Shown here one piece after another: positions 1 through 7,136 of a stretch of 32,781 nt of DNA. Source of the DNA: Bacteroidetes bacterium GWA2_40_15 (lineage in GTDB: Bacteria; Bacteroidota; Bacteroidia; Bacteroidales; VadinHA17); contig MENI01000023.1 of the NCBI GenBank assembly GCA_001768195.1, positions 1 through 32,781 of the forward strand, in the 5' to 3' direction. Numbering within the stretch: the stretch's first letter is position 1; each line of letters opens with the position of its first letter. The notes under the pieces are model-generated. The model saw only the letters and a program-made list of their open reading frames with translations, did no database searches and had not been told where the DNA came from. Made by a program: the position numbers and the translations under genes.

Positions 1-214
1 CCCAAATTTACAATAAATAATTCTCTTATTTGCTACTTATCAAATAGTTATGTTTTCATGGGACTATAAACCGCTCAAAACAGGAAAAAGGAGGGTCAAA
101 CATATCCCGCAATCCAAAATCAAGGACAAGGGATGAGTGTGCTGCTTACTGGTAGAACGGTTTGGTGTTCCCGCAAAATAGCCCCCTCATCTGCGTGATC
201 TGCAGGAAAGTCCT

Positions 215-772
215 TCAAAACAATCTTTCCCCCTTTTCGCTTGATTCAATCAGTTTCCTTAGCCGGTTGAGCTTTGTCTCCTCATGCTTTGCCGAGTTGA
301 TCCAGTATATGCGGACCTTTCTGTATGATGGGGGCTGCTTTTCAAAGAAACCCCAGGCTGATTTATTTTTTCTGAACAGCTTATCCATTTCCGGAGAAAG
401 TGAGGCCGGGAGGTTTTCATATGAGTAGCTGTCTCCGGATTTATCTTTCCTGTTGTTGAATAATTCCAGACCTGCAGGAGTCATCAGACCAGCTTCCTGA
501 AGCTCTTCTACCTTTTTGATATTCACTTTACTCCAATTGCTTCCAGAACGGCGAGGGGTAAAACGAATGCAGAAGCTTTCTGTATCAATACTTCTTCTGA
601 TCCCGTCTATCCACCCGAAACAAAGTGCCTGGTCCACCGACTCTGACCATATCATTGAGGGCTTACCTGTCTCTTTCTTGTAATACCCTACAATAAGTTC
701 TTTTTCAGTTTCGTGGTTCTTCTCCAGCCACTTCCTGAATTCCTTTGATCCGTGGAAAAAGAGAGGTTCCAT
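215..772 (-). CDS. YdeI/OmpD-associated family protein
   Basis: A 185-residue soluble protein with no signal peptide. The N-terminal block (EPLFFHGSKEFRKWLEKNH, then the SVDQALCFGWIDGIRRSID block near residues 44-63, then RFTPRRSGSNWSKVN) matches my memory of the YdeI/OmpD-associated family, small proteins whose biochemical role is not established although some are annotated as bacteriocin-protection proteins. The C-terminal half carries a basic tail with a W-I-N-S-A-K-x-E-E-T-K-xx-R motif usual for the family. Length is close to the family norm. The gene lies on the minus strand, 95 nt downstream of the membrane protein gene, and could share its transcript. The start codon follows an A/T-rich stretch with no strong Shine-Dalgarno, as is common in Bacteroidota. 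Confidence 0.85.
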   Translation of the reverse strand: MEPLFFHGSKEFRKWLEKNHETEKELIVGYYKKETGKPSMIWSESVDQALCFGWIDGIRRSIDTESFCIRFTPRRSGSNWSKVNIKKVEELQEAGLMTPAGLELFNNRKDKSGDSYSYENLPASLSPEMDKLFRKNKSAWGFFEKQPPSYRKVRIYWINSAKHEETKLNRLRKLIESSEKGERLF

Positions 773-867
773 AGAACTTTATACCTTTAAATTAATATTT
801 AGTGTTATAGCAAGACCTATCAATGGTTTCTGAACCACGCTGCATGAGCAGAATGCTGTAATCCACC

Positions 868-1491
868 TTATGAACCGCTTAATGGAGTCGGATCATTCTC
901 TTTGATCCTTTTTCTGCAGATCTGCTCTATCTCGTAAACACCCGGAACTCCAGAGATATAAACAAAATCAGGAACATATCTTGACCCCCCCTTTCCGCTG
1001 GTCATACGACCAGTTCTCATTTCGAGGGTAATAGTTCCCCTGTTATTATTGCCACGCACCTCAATATTTCCGTTAAACTGCTCCCAGTCGGATGACATCA
1101 TCTTTCCCTTTTTGAATCGCACCAGCCGGGTTGGAGTTCCCACAAAATACCCTCCCCTTTTAAATAGTGATAATACTCCGCCAAGAAGCATAAAAAGACC
1201 AACCGACACAAAAACACTAAAAAATATTACAACGAAAATCCCGGACTGTTGCGAATTTCCCTCGTTAGAATCATTTATTTCTGATATAACCTGGTTGAAA
1301 CCTCCCTGGGCAAATGAATCGAAAAAGAAAGAAAGAAATATAGAGATAAATCCCAGCCAGACTATTCCGAAGATTATCTGAAATAAAGAAGATCCAATAG
1401 GTTTTGCCCTGCGGCCCCTGACAGTAAAGTCTCTGCTTTCGGAACCCAGCGAAATGTTAAGTTCTTCCGGTAAATCGATTTGTTCGGTCAT
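868..1491 (-). CDS. Two-helix membrane protein of unknown function
   Basis: A 207-residue protein I cannot assign to a named family. It has a short acidic cytoplasmic N-terminus, a hydrophobic segment around residues 31-62, a polar Asn/Ser/Gln-rich loop around 63-83, a second hydrophobic segment around 84-110, and a soluble beta-rich C-terminal half (RLVRFKKGKMMSSDWEQF, then the RGNNNRGTITLEMRTG stretch). The pattern of two helices followed by a small beta domain recalls membrane-anchored PH-like domains, but that is inference. It is on the same strand as the YdeI-like gene downstream. An octamer array lies 43 bp upstream of its start. Confidence 0.75.
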   Translation of the reverse strand: MTEQIDLPEELNISLGSESRDFTVRGRRAKPIGSSLFQIIFGIVWLGFISIFLSFFFDSFAQGGFNQVISEINDSNEGNSQQSGIFVVIFFSVFVSVGLFMLLGGVLSLFKRGGYFVGTPTRLVRFKKGKMMSSDWEQFNGNIEVRGNNNRGTITLEMRTGRMTSGKGGSRYVPDFVYISGVPGVYEIEQICRKRIKENDPTPLSGS

Positions 1492-1533
1492 TTTTTCAGG
1501 ATTAATGGTTCAAAGTAAAAATAGAAAAAAATT

Positions 1534-1654
1534 GGCACAATGGCACAAAGGCACAATGGCGCAAAGGTATGACCTTATGGTTCCTCTTTGAGGAAGGGAT
1601 CAAAAAGAACTGAATCAAAAAAACCGTCGTACCGGTGTACCGCCGTACCGTCGC
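1534..1654. repeat. Two 8-bp-period tandem arrays
   Basis: The gap between two minus-strand genes holds two degenerate arrays. At 1534-1565 there are four octamers of the form GGCACAAT/GGCACAAA/GGCACAAT/GGCGCAAA. At 1623-1654 there are four octamers of the form ACCGTCGT/ACCGGTGT/ACCGCCGT/ACCGTCGC. Both keep exact 8-bp spacing while the units vary. The first resembles the array at 16419-16450. Confidence 0.7.
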
Positions 1655-1662
1655 ACCAAAAG

Positions 1663-3504
1663 CTACAAACTCTCAGCCACCAGCCATATGTTAGTCCTTG
1701 CTTTCATGTTCAGACTAATCAAATTACCATCAGTTTCAATAGGCTCACCTGTGAAACCATCAATATATTTTCCGGTTTTTGGGAAGGTAATAGTCACATT
1801 AACTGCTTCCTGATTGTAGTTATGAATTACCATACTGCCATCAGAAAGCTGCTGAACAGTCACTCTTGCCGGTGCATCAATTACCGGATCATCCTGAGGA
1901 TGAAATGCCTCCCTTATGCTGTTTGCCCATGGATGAGGAAGTTCAACAAGTCCTATCTGCCGGGGAGCCAGCAAATGTTCTCCAACAGCAGCAAAATCCG
2001 CCTGCGAGAATGTGTGGGTGTTGATAACAAAAATATTCTTCTCAGTATTCCGGACAAGGAAGGGATTATTGCTTTTATCAGAGGGGCGCAGCAGAACCTC
2101 TGCTCCGTCAGGTATTATTTGATAATCCATATTGAGAGGAAACCTGAGGCTGTATGTACTGTCAGGCAGCTTAATTGATCCAATTTCTGACAGCTCTTCT
2201 TTTACCGGCCATTTTATCTGTGCCAGCTGAGCGATCTTTTCGCCATCCTTTGCTCTGGCCACGAATCCGGTTGTCATAACTATTTTCGAGCCACCGGTGA
2301 GTGATCTTTCAATTTTCGGCAGGATCGCCTCATCAGAAGCAGCCTGGGTAGGAAGAAAAACTACTCCGGCATTTTCAGGATATTTTGATTCAGGAACAAG
2401 CGAGATACCAAACATACCGATATAGTCGAACAGGTAAAGATCACCGCCTGCATCACTGTTCGGAGGCTTATATCCTGCCGGACCATCGACAGGATATTCA
2501 GCAACTGCCTCAGCCAGGGCAGCAAGCTTTTCAAAATCCTTAATCAGCAGGTGATGACCGGGGTGTCCGCTTATGAAGCTGTCGAAGCTGAAGATTATCA
2601 GCTCTTTTGCTCCGGCAAGAACACTCTGGTAAGCCTGCTCAACAAAATCACGGTCGGTACAGTCTATGTGGTCAAACCAGGCTCCTCCGTGTTTATCTCC
2701 TGCAATAGTTTTCAGCCATCTGTAATTGATAAAACCTTCATAAGGCTGAACAAAACCAAAGCGCTGGGTGTACTGACCCCTTGTTTCGGTTCCTACCCAT
2801 ACCCCGTCGAACATAGCAGATTCAGTTTCAACATCGTATCCGAAAATATGAAACCTGTCATACCATTGGGGATACTTTATTATCATCCTGATATCATGAT
2901 TCATCTCTCTGGCAGGCTTAATGAATACCGATTGTGATATCTCAGTGAACATTGCCCTCCTGTACTCCGACCAGCTCCTGTCTCCTTTTGCTGCTTTTGA
3001 TTCCATGCTCGTATCGGAAGTGCAGAGGAAATCATCGACAATAAAAGTACTAAAGAACGGGGCAGAGTCCTCGATCACTTTCCTGAGGTCATTCTGTGTT
3101 TTTGGGTTTTGCCAGTTGAACCATCCCAGCGGCCCTTCCTGTTTCACACCAAAGTCATTGCCGGGTACAGTTGCAATACCTCCAACCACCTCAAAACCAT
3201 TATCCTCAAGAAACTTAACACTCGGACCAATTAGTTCCGGAGTTATAACCAGTCCACCCCGGTATACTTCAAGGTAAACTTTCGTTATTCCATAGCAGTT
3301 CAGAAGCGAAAGAACCTCTCTTTTGCCTGCCTCCGTAGTAAACATCTGTTCAACAGTGTGTGCAGTAACATAAGTGCTCAGCTGCAAATGTTGTTTCTTC
3401 TCAATTACCAGGCTCCGGAAATCGGCAGGTTCCTTCTTTGTCTCCGAACATCCGGTAATCAAAAGAGAGACGAGCATAATAAAAGTGAAAATAAATGATC
3501 TCAT
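1663..3504 (-). CDS. Large secreted lipoprotein with probable TIM-barrel N-domain
   Basis: A 613-residue exported lipoprotein. Residues 1-19 form a lipoprotein signal peptide ending in LLITGC, so Cys19 is the likely lipidated residue. The next roughly 300 residues look like a TIM-barrel: alternating beta-strand and helix blocks with KVYLEVYRGG, GFEVVGGIATVPG, FFSTFIVDDFLC, MIIKYPQWYD, FDGVWVGTETRG and ELIIFSFDSF. The paired acids in the IVDDF block and the E in GTETRG are plausible active-site residues of a glycoside hydrolase, but I do not recognise the family. The C-terminal half is beta-rich (PDSTYSLRFPLNMDY, SMVIHNYNQEAVNVTITFP), like an accessory sandwich domain. A surface role in polysaccharide use is inference. 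It is transcribed away from the DUF6544 remnant. Confidence 0.8.
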   Translation of the reverse strand: MRSFIFTFIMLVSLLITGCSETKKEPADFRSLVIEKKQHLQLSTYVTAHTVEQMFTTEAGKREVLSLLNCYGITKVYLEVYRGGLVITPELIGPSVKFLEDNGFEVVGGIATVPGNDFGVKQEGPLGWFNWQNPKTQNDLRKVIEDSAPFFSTFIVDDFLCTSDTSMESKAAKGDRSWSEYRRAMFTEISQSVFIKPAREMNHDIRMIIKYPQWYDRFHIFGYDVETESAMFDGVWVGTETRGQYTQRFGFVQPYEGFINYRWLKTIAGDKHGGAWFDHIDCTDRDFVEQAYQSVLAGAKELIIFSFDSFISGHPGHHLLIKDFEKLAALAEAVAEYPVDGPAGYKPPNSDAGGDLYLFDYIGMFGISLVPESKYPENAGVVFLPTQAASDEAILPKIERSLTGGSKIVMTTGFVARAKDGEKIAQLAQIKWPVKEELSEIGSIKLPDSTYSLRFPLNMDYQIIPDGAEVLLRPSDKSNNPFLVRNTEKNIFVINTHTFSQADFAAVGEHLLAPRQIGLVELPHPWANSIREAFHPQDDPVIDAPARVTVQQLSDGSMVIHNYNQEAVNVTITFPKTGKYIDGFTGEPIETDGNLISLNMKARTNIWLVAESL

Positions 3505-3537
3505 AATATCATTATTTGTTTAAATTTTTAATTAGAA

Positions 3538-3568
3538 GGCACGGATTGCGCTTCGATAAATCCGTGCC
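3538..3568. repeat. Intergenic palindrome GGCACGGATT...AATCCGTGCC
   Basis: A perfect 10-bp inverted repeat (3538-3547 with 3559-3568) around an 11-nt loop, lying between two divergently transcribed genes. There is no U-tract, so it is not an obvious terminator. It would be in the leader of the 613-residue lipoprotein mRNA if the -7 element at 3631 is used. It may be a dispersed REP-like hairpin. Confidence 0.6.
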
Positions 3569-3630
3569 AGCCTAAGGTTTCATCTGATAAACTCTTTGGC
3601 GCTCTGCTCAAGTTATCTTAAGTTACTTCT

Positions 3631-3638
3631 CAAATATA
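3631..3638 (-). promoter_or_regulatory. Possible -7 element for the large lipoprotein
   Basis: Read on the minus strand this is TATATTTG, a perfect fit to the Bacteroidota -7 consensus TAnnTTTG. No TTTG lies at the expected -33 spacing, and the resulting leader would be about 120 nt, so support is partial. Confidence 0.35.
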
Positions 3639-3671
3639 ACAAAACCAGTAAATATTTTTTTATTTTGCAAT

Positions 3672-4222
3672 ATGAAAATGAGATATAAAAAAGAAGTTCT
3701 TGAAGCATTGGAGCGCACAAAGGGGATAAAAACCGAAATCCTGACAGAAGATGATATTATACATCTGCCCCGGGCAGTACAGCAATACATTCGTTATACC
3801 GGTGCATCAGGTAAGGAAAAGGTGACAAATTTTCGCGTGGAATTTGATGGCAGAATAAGGTCAAAACCGGAAGATAGCTGGATGCCTCTCAGGTCGGTTC
3901 AGTATAATTTCGTTGATAAACCGACAAGGTTATTTTACATAACTGCAAGAAAAATGGGAATCCCGGCAGGAGGACTACACCTTTATAAGGATGAGAAGGC
4001 GATAATGAAAATAAAGATCGCCGGACTGTTCACAGTTGTTGATGCCAGCGGGAAGGAGATGGATCAGGGCGAAACCGTGACAGTCTTTAATGATATGTGC
4101 TTTATGGCACCTGCAACCCTTCATCAGGGGCACAGGCTATCTACAGGCAACCTGAGGGAGATTTCTGTTATGGTGAGTTCAGCATTGTCAGAGTTGAGTA
4201 CAATTGCAGGGAGTTGAAGTAA
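3672..4222 (+). pseudogene. DUF6544-type gene with internal deletion and frameshift
   Basis: The first 150 or so codons match my memory of the DUF6544 family: LPRAVQQYIRYTGASG near residues 33-48, a beta-rich core, then GLFTVVDASGKEMDQGE and FNDMCFMAPATL. In intact members, ATL is followed by roughly 70 more residues ending in a YPEGDF.YGEF...EYN type tail. Here the original frame runs into an unrelated tail and stops at 4217-4219. In the frame shifted by 2 from codon 1, from 4130 to the TAA at 4220-4222, the sequence reads AQAIYRQPEGDFCYGEFSIV and then RVEYNC, which is that family tail. Both ends survive, the middle is gone and the frame is broken at about 4121-4130. A shortened protein could still be made. 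Confidence 0.7.
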
Positions 4223-4303
4223 TAGATTATTACAATATATCCTGAATCACCGGTCATAATCGCAACAAATTCAAATTGATTTATTTTCATTCTGAAAATT
4301 TGT

Positions 4304-4311
4304 TACTTTTG
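4304..4311 (+). promoter_or_regulatory. -7 element of the tRNA-Pro promoter
   Basis: TACTTTTG fits TAnnTTTG and ends 11 nt before the tRNA, the right distance for a short leader. At the -33 position only TTTA (4280-4283, 20-nt spacer) is seen, one base from TTTG. Confidence 0.55.
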
Positions 4312-4322
4312 CAGACCTGTAC

Positions 4323-4395
4323 CGGGGTGTGGCGCAGTTGGCAGCGCGCGTCGTTCGGGACGACGAGGCCGGAAGTTCGAGTCTTCTCACCCCGA
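4323..4395 (+). tRNA. tRNA-Pro (anticodon CGG)
   Basis: A full cloverleaf can be drawn. The acceptor stem is CGGGGTG paired with CACCCCG (4388-4394) with discriminator A4395. There is a D-arm with AGTTGGCAG. The anticodon stem CGTCG/CGACG encloses loop TTCGGGA, so the anticodon is CGG. The T-arm has GTTCGAG. CCA is not encoded. The last 16 bases plus one following base recur at 4574-4590. Confidence 0.95.
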
Positions 4396-4396
4396 C

Positions 4397-4590
4397 AAAT
4401 GATAAAGCCTGGCACGAAAGTGCCGGGCTTTATTTTTCCGATGCTTTTGAAAGCTTGCTTTCAAAAGCAAAAGGAAAAATAAAGTCCGAAAATGAGCGTA
4501 GCGAATGAAAGGCTTTATCATTTTGGTCACCCCCTCGAAGTCCGCCCTGACCGAGCGAAGCGAGCGTCAGGGCAGTCTTCTCACCCCGAC
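4397..4590. repeat. tRNA-tail-bounded nested palindrome element
   Basis: The 17-bp sequence AGTCTTCTCACCCCGAC that ends the tRNA (4380-4396) is repeated directly at 4574-4590. The 194 bp in between and including the second copy are made of nested inverted repeats. AAATGATAAAGCC (4397-4409) pairs with 4511-4523. GGGCTTTATTTTTCC (4425-4439) pairs with 4473-4487 with one mismatch. A perfect 12-bp palindrome, GCTTTTGAAAGC with a TT loop, spans 4443-4468. GCCCTGAC (4544-4551) pairs with 4566-4573. It resembles a non-autonomous element bounded by att-like copies of the tRNA 3' end, or a decayed tRNA duplication. Confidence 0.6.
4402..4437 (+). terminator. Intrinsic terminator after tRNA-Pro
   Basis: ATAAAGCCTGGCAC (4402-4415), GAAA tetraloop, then the complementary arm (4420-4433) with one G-T pair, followed by a T-rich run. 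It lies 6 nt after the tRNA. Confidence 0.75.
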
Positions 4591-4648
4591 TTTTAGGTAC
4601 TTAAAATCAATAAGATACAAATATTTTTTACCTTTTTGTACCTTAGAA

Positions 4649-4787
4649 AAAAGAGGCTGTCTCAAAAGTCGGTCTTCTTAAATCCACCCCTAAATCCCCC
4701 AGGGGGGCCTTATTGAAAGACAATGATTTATAAAGCCCCCCTTGGGGGGTTGGGGGGTTAAAATCAACTTTTGAGACAGCTTCTTTT
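4649..4787. mobile_element. MITE-like element, 139 bp
   Basis: Terminal inverted repeats of 21 bp with one mismatch (4649-4669 and 4767-4787) carry the core AGAGGCTGTCTCAAAAGT. The interior has no gene and is itself an imperfect palindrome of C-runs (CCCCTAAATCCCCCAGGGGGG, split by 4700-4730, against GCCCCCCTTGGGGGG). Ends of this type belong to insertion sequences in Bacteroidota as I recall, so this is probably a non-autonomous derivative. No clear target-site duplication is visible because both flanks are A/T-rich. Confidence 0.7.
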
Positions 4788-4830
4788 ATTTTAACTCTAA
4801 TGCGTTCTGTTTTGACACACATAAATAATT

Positions 4831-4969
4831 TTACCTCTTTAGCAGTAAAAATTCCATTTTTAACGAAATAAGAGGATCTTTACATCTTTATTTACTGCCT
4901 TAGCAGTAATATTCTGACAAATGCTTATTGTTTTAAAAATAATTGATTATATTTACCATATAACAGTAG
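4831..4969. promoter_or_regulatory. Three operator-like sites before hipB
   Basis: Three related sites lie upstream of hipB. Site 1 (4831-4848) is TTACCTCTTTAGCAGTAA. Site 2 (4892-4909) is TTACTGCCTTAGCAGTAA, a perfect 7-bp dyad TTACTGC/GCAGTAA around CTTA. Site 3 (4953-4969) is the weaker TTACCATATAACAGTAG. Their left edges are exactly 61 bp apart, about six helical turns, so all would face the same side of the DNA. The sequence between them is not repeated, so this is not a tandem duplication. HipB-family repressors bind dyads ahead of their own operon, and autoregulation here is inference. Site 3 ends 3 bp before the hipB start codon. Confidence 0.6.
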
Positions 4970-4972
4970 AAT

Positions 4973-5227
4973 ATGATAGAGTCTCAGGAATTAGCAGATA
5001 TAATCAGGATGCATCGAAAAGCGGCCAAATTAAGTCGTGATAAATTAGCAGAAATGTCAGGCGTTGGTAAAACTGCGATTTACGATATTGAGAATGGGAA
5101 GGAAACAATTAAATTGGATACCTTACGAAAGATACTTAGTGTATTGAACATCAAGATAGAATTAACAAGTCCGCTAATGGACAATTTACGAAACACGGAA
5201 AATGAAAAAGGCAAAGATATATGTTAA
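4973..5227 (+). CDS. hipB: HipB-type antitoxin, XRE-family HTH
   Basis: An 84-residue protein with a Cro/XRE helix-turn-helix at about residues 6-62. RDKLAEMSGVGKTAIYDIEN is the helix-turn-helix core, followed by KLDTLRKILSVLNIKIEL, the usual HipB beta-strand dimer region. In HipA-type systems this protein represses the operon and holds the toxin. It overlaps the next gene by 26 nt, showing translational coupling. The upstream region holds three operator-like dyads, the last 3 bp before the start. Length is typical of HipB. Confidence 0.88.
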   Translation: MIESQELADIIRMHRKAAKLSRDKLAEMSGVGKTAIYDIENGKETIKLDTLRKILSVLNIKIELTSPLMDNLRNTENEKGKDIC

Positions 5228-5516
5228 AGGAGTTGAGGCAGGTACTTTGACCGAATTACAACAAGGGAAAGAGTATTTATTTGAATACATTGATGGGTAT
5301 GAAGGTCTTGAAGTCTCAAGAACAATGTCAAAAAATATTAAAGTATATAAGTATGATAAGTTCCCGCCATTTTTCGATGGATTACTACCAGAAGGGGTAC
5401 AACTGGAAGGATTGCTGAAAATTAAAAAAATCGACAAGAATGATCATTTCTCACAATTAATTGCAGTTGGAGATGACCTGGTTGGAGTTGTTACAGTTAA
5501 AGAAATTGTAGAATGA
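5202..5516 (+). CDS. hipS: HipS-type protein (HipA N-subdomain 1)
   Basis: A 104-residue protein equal to the N-terminal subdomain of HipA kinases, here encoded alone. Visible features are a beta-rich start (KIYVKGVEAGTLTE), YLFEYIDGY and the family motif FPPFFDGLLPEGVQLEGLL near residues 54-72, ending in SQLIAVGDDLVGVVTV. In the E. coli HipBST system the separate HipS protein, rather than HipB, neutralises the HipT kinase. By gene order and domain split this should be its counterpart, which is inference. It begins inside hipB and its stop overlaps the start of the kinase gene (ATGA), so the three genes form one operon. Confidence 0.82.
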   Translation: MKKAKIYVKGVEAGTLTELQQGKEYLFEYIDGYEGLEVSRTMSKNIKVYKYDKFPPFFDGLLPEGVQLEGLLKIKKIDKNDHFSQLIAVGDDLVGVVTVKEIVE

Positions 5517-6445
5517 ATTTATGCCCAATAACATATACCCCCTGTGGTGAAAATCGGTACAGCGAAGCAGGTCTTAAAATCTTAGCCACCGGACTGAAGA
5601 CGCTAAAAGACCTTGAATATACTGCCGAAGAACAACGACAAGAGGCTTTCAACCGTGCAACGAAAATGTCAATTCAGGGAGTCCAGCCTAAGTTAAGTGC
5701 CATCCTAAGCATCAAGGATGGAAAATTCATTATTGTAGATAAAGGCGGTAGATATATTCTTAAGCCTCAACATCAATTTTATACTCAGTTGCCCGAAAAT
5801 GAAGACCTTACTATGAGGTTGGCAAAAGAGATCGGTTTGGAAATACCTAAACATGGTTTATTATGGTCAAAGGATAACACATTGACTTATTTCATCAAAC
5901 GGTTTGACAGGGTGGGCCAGAATGATAAAGTTCCTGTTGAAGATTTTGCACAATTGGCTGGTTTAAGCAGAGATACGAAGTATGATTATAGCATGGAAAA
6001 AATCGTTATGTTGATCGATGATTTTTGCACATTCCCTGCGATTGAGAAAATAAAATTGTTTAAAATGGTCATATTTAACTATGTAATCGGTAATGAAGAT
6101 TCGCATCTTAAAAACTTTTCCATTATTACTGATGATAATCAGGTAAGGTTATCTCCTTGTTACGATTTGGTTAATTCCACAATTGAATTAAAACAACAAG
6201 ATGAAGAAATTGCCCTGCCATTGAAAGGTAAGAAGAAGCATTTAACTCGTAATATTTTGATTAATTACTTTGGGATGGAAAGATGCAAACTTACTGAAAA
6301 AAGTATTGAAAAAGTTCTGGAGACAATCTCTTTAGCAATCCCAAAATGGAAGGCTTTGATTGATATTAGTTTTTTATCAAAAGAGATGAAAGGAAAGTAT
6401 TATGAGTTATTGGATGAACGACTTATAATCATGGAAATTAAATAA
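5513..6445 (+). CDS. hipT: HipT-type serine/threonine kinase toxin
   Basis: A 310-residue HipA-like kinase lacking the N-terminal subdomain supplied by the previous gene. The Gly-rich loop is KMSIQGVQPKLSA with Ser53 as candidate autophosphorylation site. Lys84 in RYILKP is the likely ATP-binding lysine. GNEDSHLKNFSII gives catalytic Asp196 with Asn201. SPCYDLVNS gives the metal-binding Asp218. All catalytic residues are present, so the kinase looks active. Known members phosphorylate aminoacyl-tRNA synthetases (HipA: GltX; E. coli HipT: TrpS) and so stop translation. The target here cannot be read from sequence. The E. coli HipT loop has two serines as I recall; here the second position is Gln55. 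Confidence 0.88.
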   Translation: MNLCPITYTPCGENRYSEAGLKILATGLKTLKDLEYTAEEQRQEAFNRATKMSIQGVQPKLSAILSIKDGKFIIVDKGGRYILKPQHQFYTQLPENEDLTMRLAKEIGLEIPKHGLLWSKDNTLTYFIKRFDRVGQNDKVPVEDFAQLAGLSRDTKYDYSMEKIVMLIDDFCTFPAIEKIKLFKMVIFNYVIGNEDSHLKNFSIITDDNQVRLSPCYDLVNSTIELKQQDEEIALPLKGKKKHLTRNILINYFGMERCKLTEKSIEKVLETISLAIPKWKALIDISFLSKEMKGKYYELLDERLIIMEIK

Positions 6446-6525
6446 TGTCTTAATGTTCTCGCTCCATATAATGTAGATGCCTTTCCGTGAAAGCGGAAGA
6501 TCATTTTATTAATTAAAATAAGTAT

Positions 6526-6802
6526 ATGAATTCAGACGATGAGGATGATATCATACAACCGGAAAAACTGCCGATTTACCGGAAAGGGAAAGAGATATTT
6601 GATATGGTTAATAAGATTACTTCTCTTATCCCGGAGAACGATGAATATCTTAATGAGGTCAGAGCCTGTATGTTAAGTGATGCGGCACTACTGACTGTAA
6701 AAGTTGCCGGTGCCGAAACAGCTGGATTGTATTGGACCATTCGACAAGGATCCCGATGATGACTTACCGTTTCATGGTTTTGAAGATGATCAAGAAGAAT
6801 GA
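6526..6802 (+). pseudogene. Acidic protein gene, internally deleted and frameshifted
   Basis: The open frame encodes 77 residues: an acidic start (MNSDDEDDIIQPEKLP), a helical segment (RKGKEIFDMVNKITSLIPEN) and DAALLTVKVAGAETAGLY. It then changes to WTIRQGSR and stops at 6757-6759. In the next frame, 6731-6802 reads IGPFDKDPDDDLPFHGFEDD and then QEE before TGA, an acidic tail that matches the composition of the acidic start and looks like a genuine C-terminus. The simplest reading is one gene that lost its middle at about 6725-6735. I do not know the family. It lies 80 nt after hipT on the same strand. Confidence 0.5.
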
Positions 6803-6991
6803 AAAGTTGCCAATAGCGCATGTCCAATATTTTAATATTTCCGGACATGTTGTCAAAACATGTCCATTTTATTCCTGAAATTGGGCTTATACTCTTCTCA
6901 CCCCTTTTTACTTTATTAGCATTTTGGAGTTGCTGTTTAATAGGTGCTGTAGTCACCCCTTCCACATCGCTTCAAATACATAAAACAACTC
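6803..6991. other. Gap with small palindromes, no gene seen
   Basis: This stretch has CATGTCC (6819-6825) facing GGACATG and a further ACATGT dyad around 6843-6863. The only open frame, 6820-7017, has no start context or family-like sequence. Confidence 0.4.
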
Positions 6992-7022
6992 TTTGCTTTT
7001 CTACGAATTTTTCGTAAATTTG
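6992..7022 (+). promoter_or_regulatory. Bacteroidota-type promoter for the Cys-rich protein
   Basis: TTTG (6992-6995), a 19-nt spacer and TAAATTTG (7015-7022) fit the -33/-7 consensus perfectly. Transcription would start near 7028 and give a leader of about 110 nt before the gene at 7137. Confidence 0.7.
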
Positions 7023-7136
7023 GATTGAAACGCTCGCTGAGTTTAATTGAAACGTCCTTTAGAACTTCTGAATTGGAAATCACAGATTGTGTAATCCATT
7101 GAGTCGGGGCTATTTATTTATCTAAAATATGAAAGT

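Noticed and set aside
1588-3277. Long plus-strand open frames opposite the large lipoprotein
   Set aside because: They are antisense to a gene with a clear signal peptide and protein-like sequence; their own translations are Cys/Ser/Ile-rich with no family-like blocks.
4276-4482. Open frame of 68 codons across tRNA-Pro
   Set aside because: It reads through a complete tRNA and its terminator, so it is not a gene.
6820-7017. 65-codon frame in the gap before the Cys-rich gene
   Set aside because: Hydrophobic, no start context, and it overlaps the palindromes and most of the consensus promoter at 6992-7022.
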